From contig DAOWME010000186.1 in the NCBI GenBank assembly GCA_030643245.1, positions 1 through 6,090 of the forward strand: a stretch of 6,090 bases of DNA. Reading direction: 5' to 3'. Position numbers and translations under genes: made by a program. The notes under the pieces were generated by a model. It did no database searches. It saw only the letters and a program-made list of their open reading frames with translations, and was not told the DNA's origin. This stretch comes from Deltaproteobacteria bacterium (lineage in GTDB: Bacteria > Desulfobacterota > UBA8473). Position 1 is the first letter of the stretch. Each line of letters begins with the position of its first letter. Below, in pieces: positions 5,937-6,090 of this stretch.

Positions 5937-6090
5937 TAAGGGACGAGGCCGAAATAACTTCCCCATTTGTGCATCTCATCTTCAGGCCATCTTTGCCCGA
6001 TCTTCAAACACAAAATCCTCAAAATAGTTCGACTATTCCTGCGGTTTTGCGTTTTCAGATCGAACAAATCTAACCTAAATCTGAGCGCCA
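5937..6090 (-). repeat. Long imperfect palindromic repeat upstream of glmU, cut by the window edge
   Basis: The element is centred on 6030, where AATAGT (6023-6028) and ACTATT (6032-6037) form a perfect stem around TCG. Without any gap, 5992-6028 pairs with 6032-6068 at 26 of 37 positions, and 5970-5991 pairs with 6069-6090 at 12 of 22. The symmetry therefore reaches the right edge and probably beyond. Many mismatches are C/T or A/G differences that become G-U pairs in one or the other RNA strand. The glmU-proximal arm (5937-6027) is repeated, inverted, at 4-94. This gap of 176 bases before glmU holds no gene; it must also contain or transmit the glmU promoter, which I could not locate. Confidence 0.85.

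Noticed and set aside
5837..6073. 78-residue + strand open frame across the glmU start and the palindromic repeat
   Set aside because: It is antisense to glmU and the repeat, with no ribosome binding site or family match.
1..6090. Composite transposon bounded by the inverted repeats
   Set aside because: The content is housekeeping genes with no transposase, and the repeats are palindromic elements independent of each other rather than terminal ends of one unit.

Overview
This window reads as a piece of a Gram-negative-type bacterial chromosome, most likely from an uncultivated, probably anaerobic lineage of the deltaproteobacterial/Desulfobacterota kind. That placement is an inference. It rests on the pairing of a small Cys-rich DUF6485-like protein with an MTH1187-type thiamine-binding protein, a remnant of an AmrS-like radical SAM enzyme, a GatA/GatC pair, and intergenic palindromic repeats. 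No rRNA, tRNA or single lineage-defining marker is present, so the phylum is not proven.

Layout. Positions 1-94 carry half of a palindromic repeat. It is followed on the + strand by a strong ribosome binding site and two tightly packed small genes: a DUF6485-like Cys-rich protein (123-326) and an MTH1187/DUF77 thiamine-binding family protein (329-628). The gap 629-825 lies between convergent gene sets and holds three things: an out-of-frame, start-less fragment of an AmrS/PFL-activase-like radical SAM enzyme (634-753), a 12-bp direct repeat, and a REP-like hairpin (793-812). The rest of the window is read on the minus strand. glmU (5914 to 4547) is followed by a good rho-independent terminator (4514-4479). 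Then comes the apparent operon clc-gatC-gatA (4418 to 826), with gaps of 9 and 17 bases. Upstream of glmU, from 5937 to the right edge, is a second, more complete copy of the palindromic repeat in inverted orientation.

How the genes work together. GlmU makes UDP-GlcNAc for peptidoglycan and lipopolysaccharide and appears to be its own transcription unit. GatC and GatA are two of the three subunits of the Asp-tRNA(Asn)/Glu-tRNA(Gln) amidotransferase; gatB is not in the window. The CLC-type anion transporter shares their transcript, which is an operon by proximity and not an obvious functional link.

The core genes are ordinary. The unusual parts are the palindromic repeat family placed just upstream of a gene at both ends, the radical SAM gene remnant, and the CLC protein's departures from textbook selectivity and proton-path residues. 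I found no clear new defence, mobile or RNA-based system.
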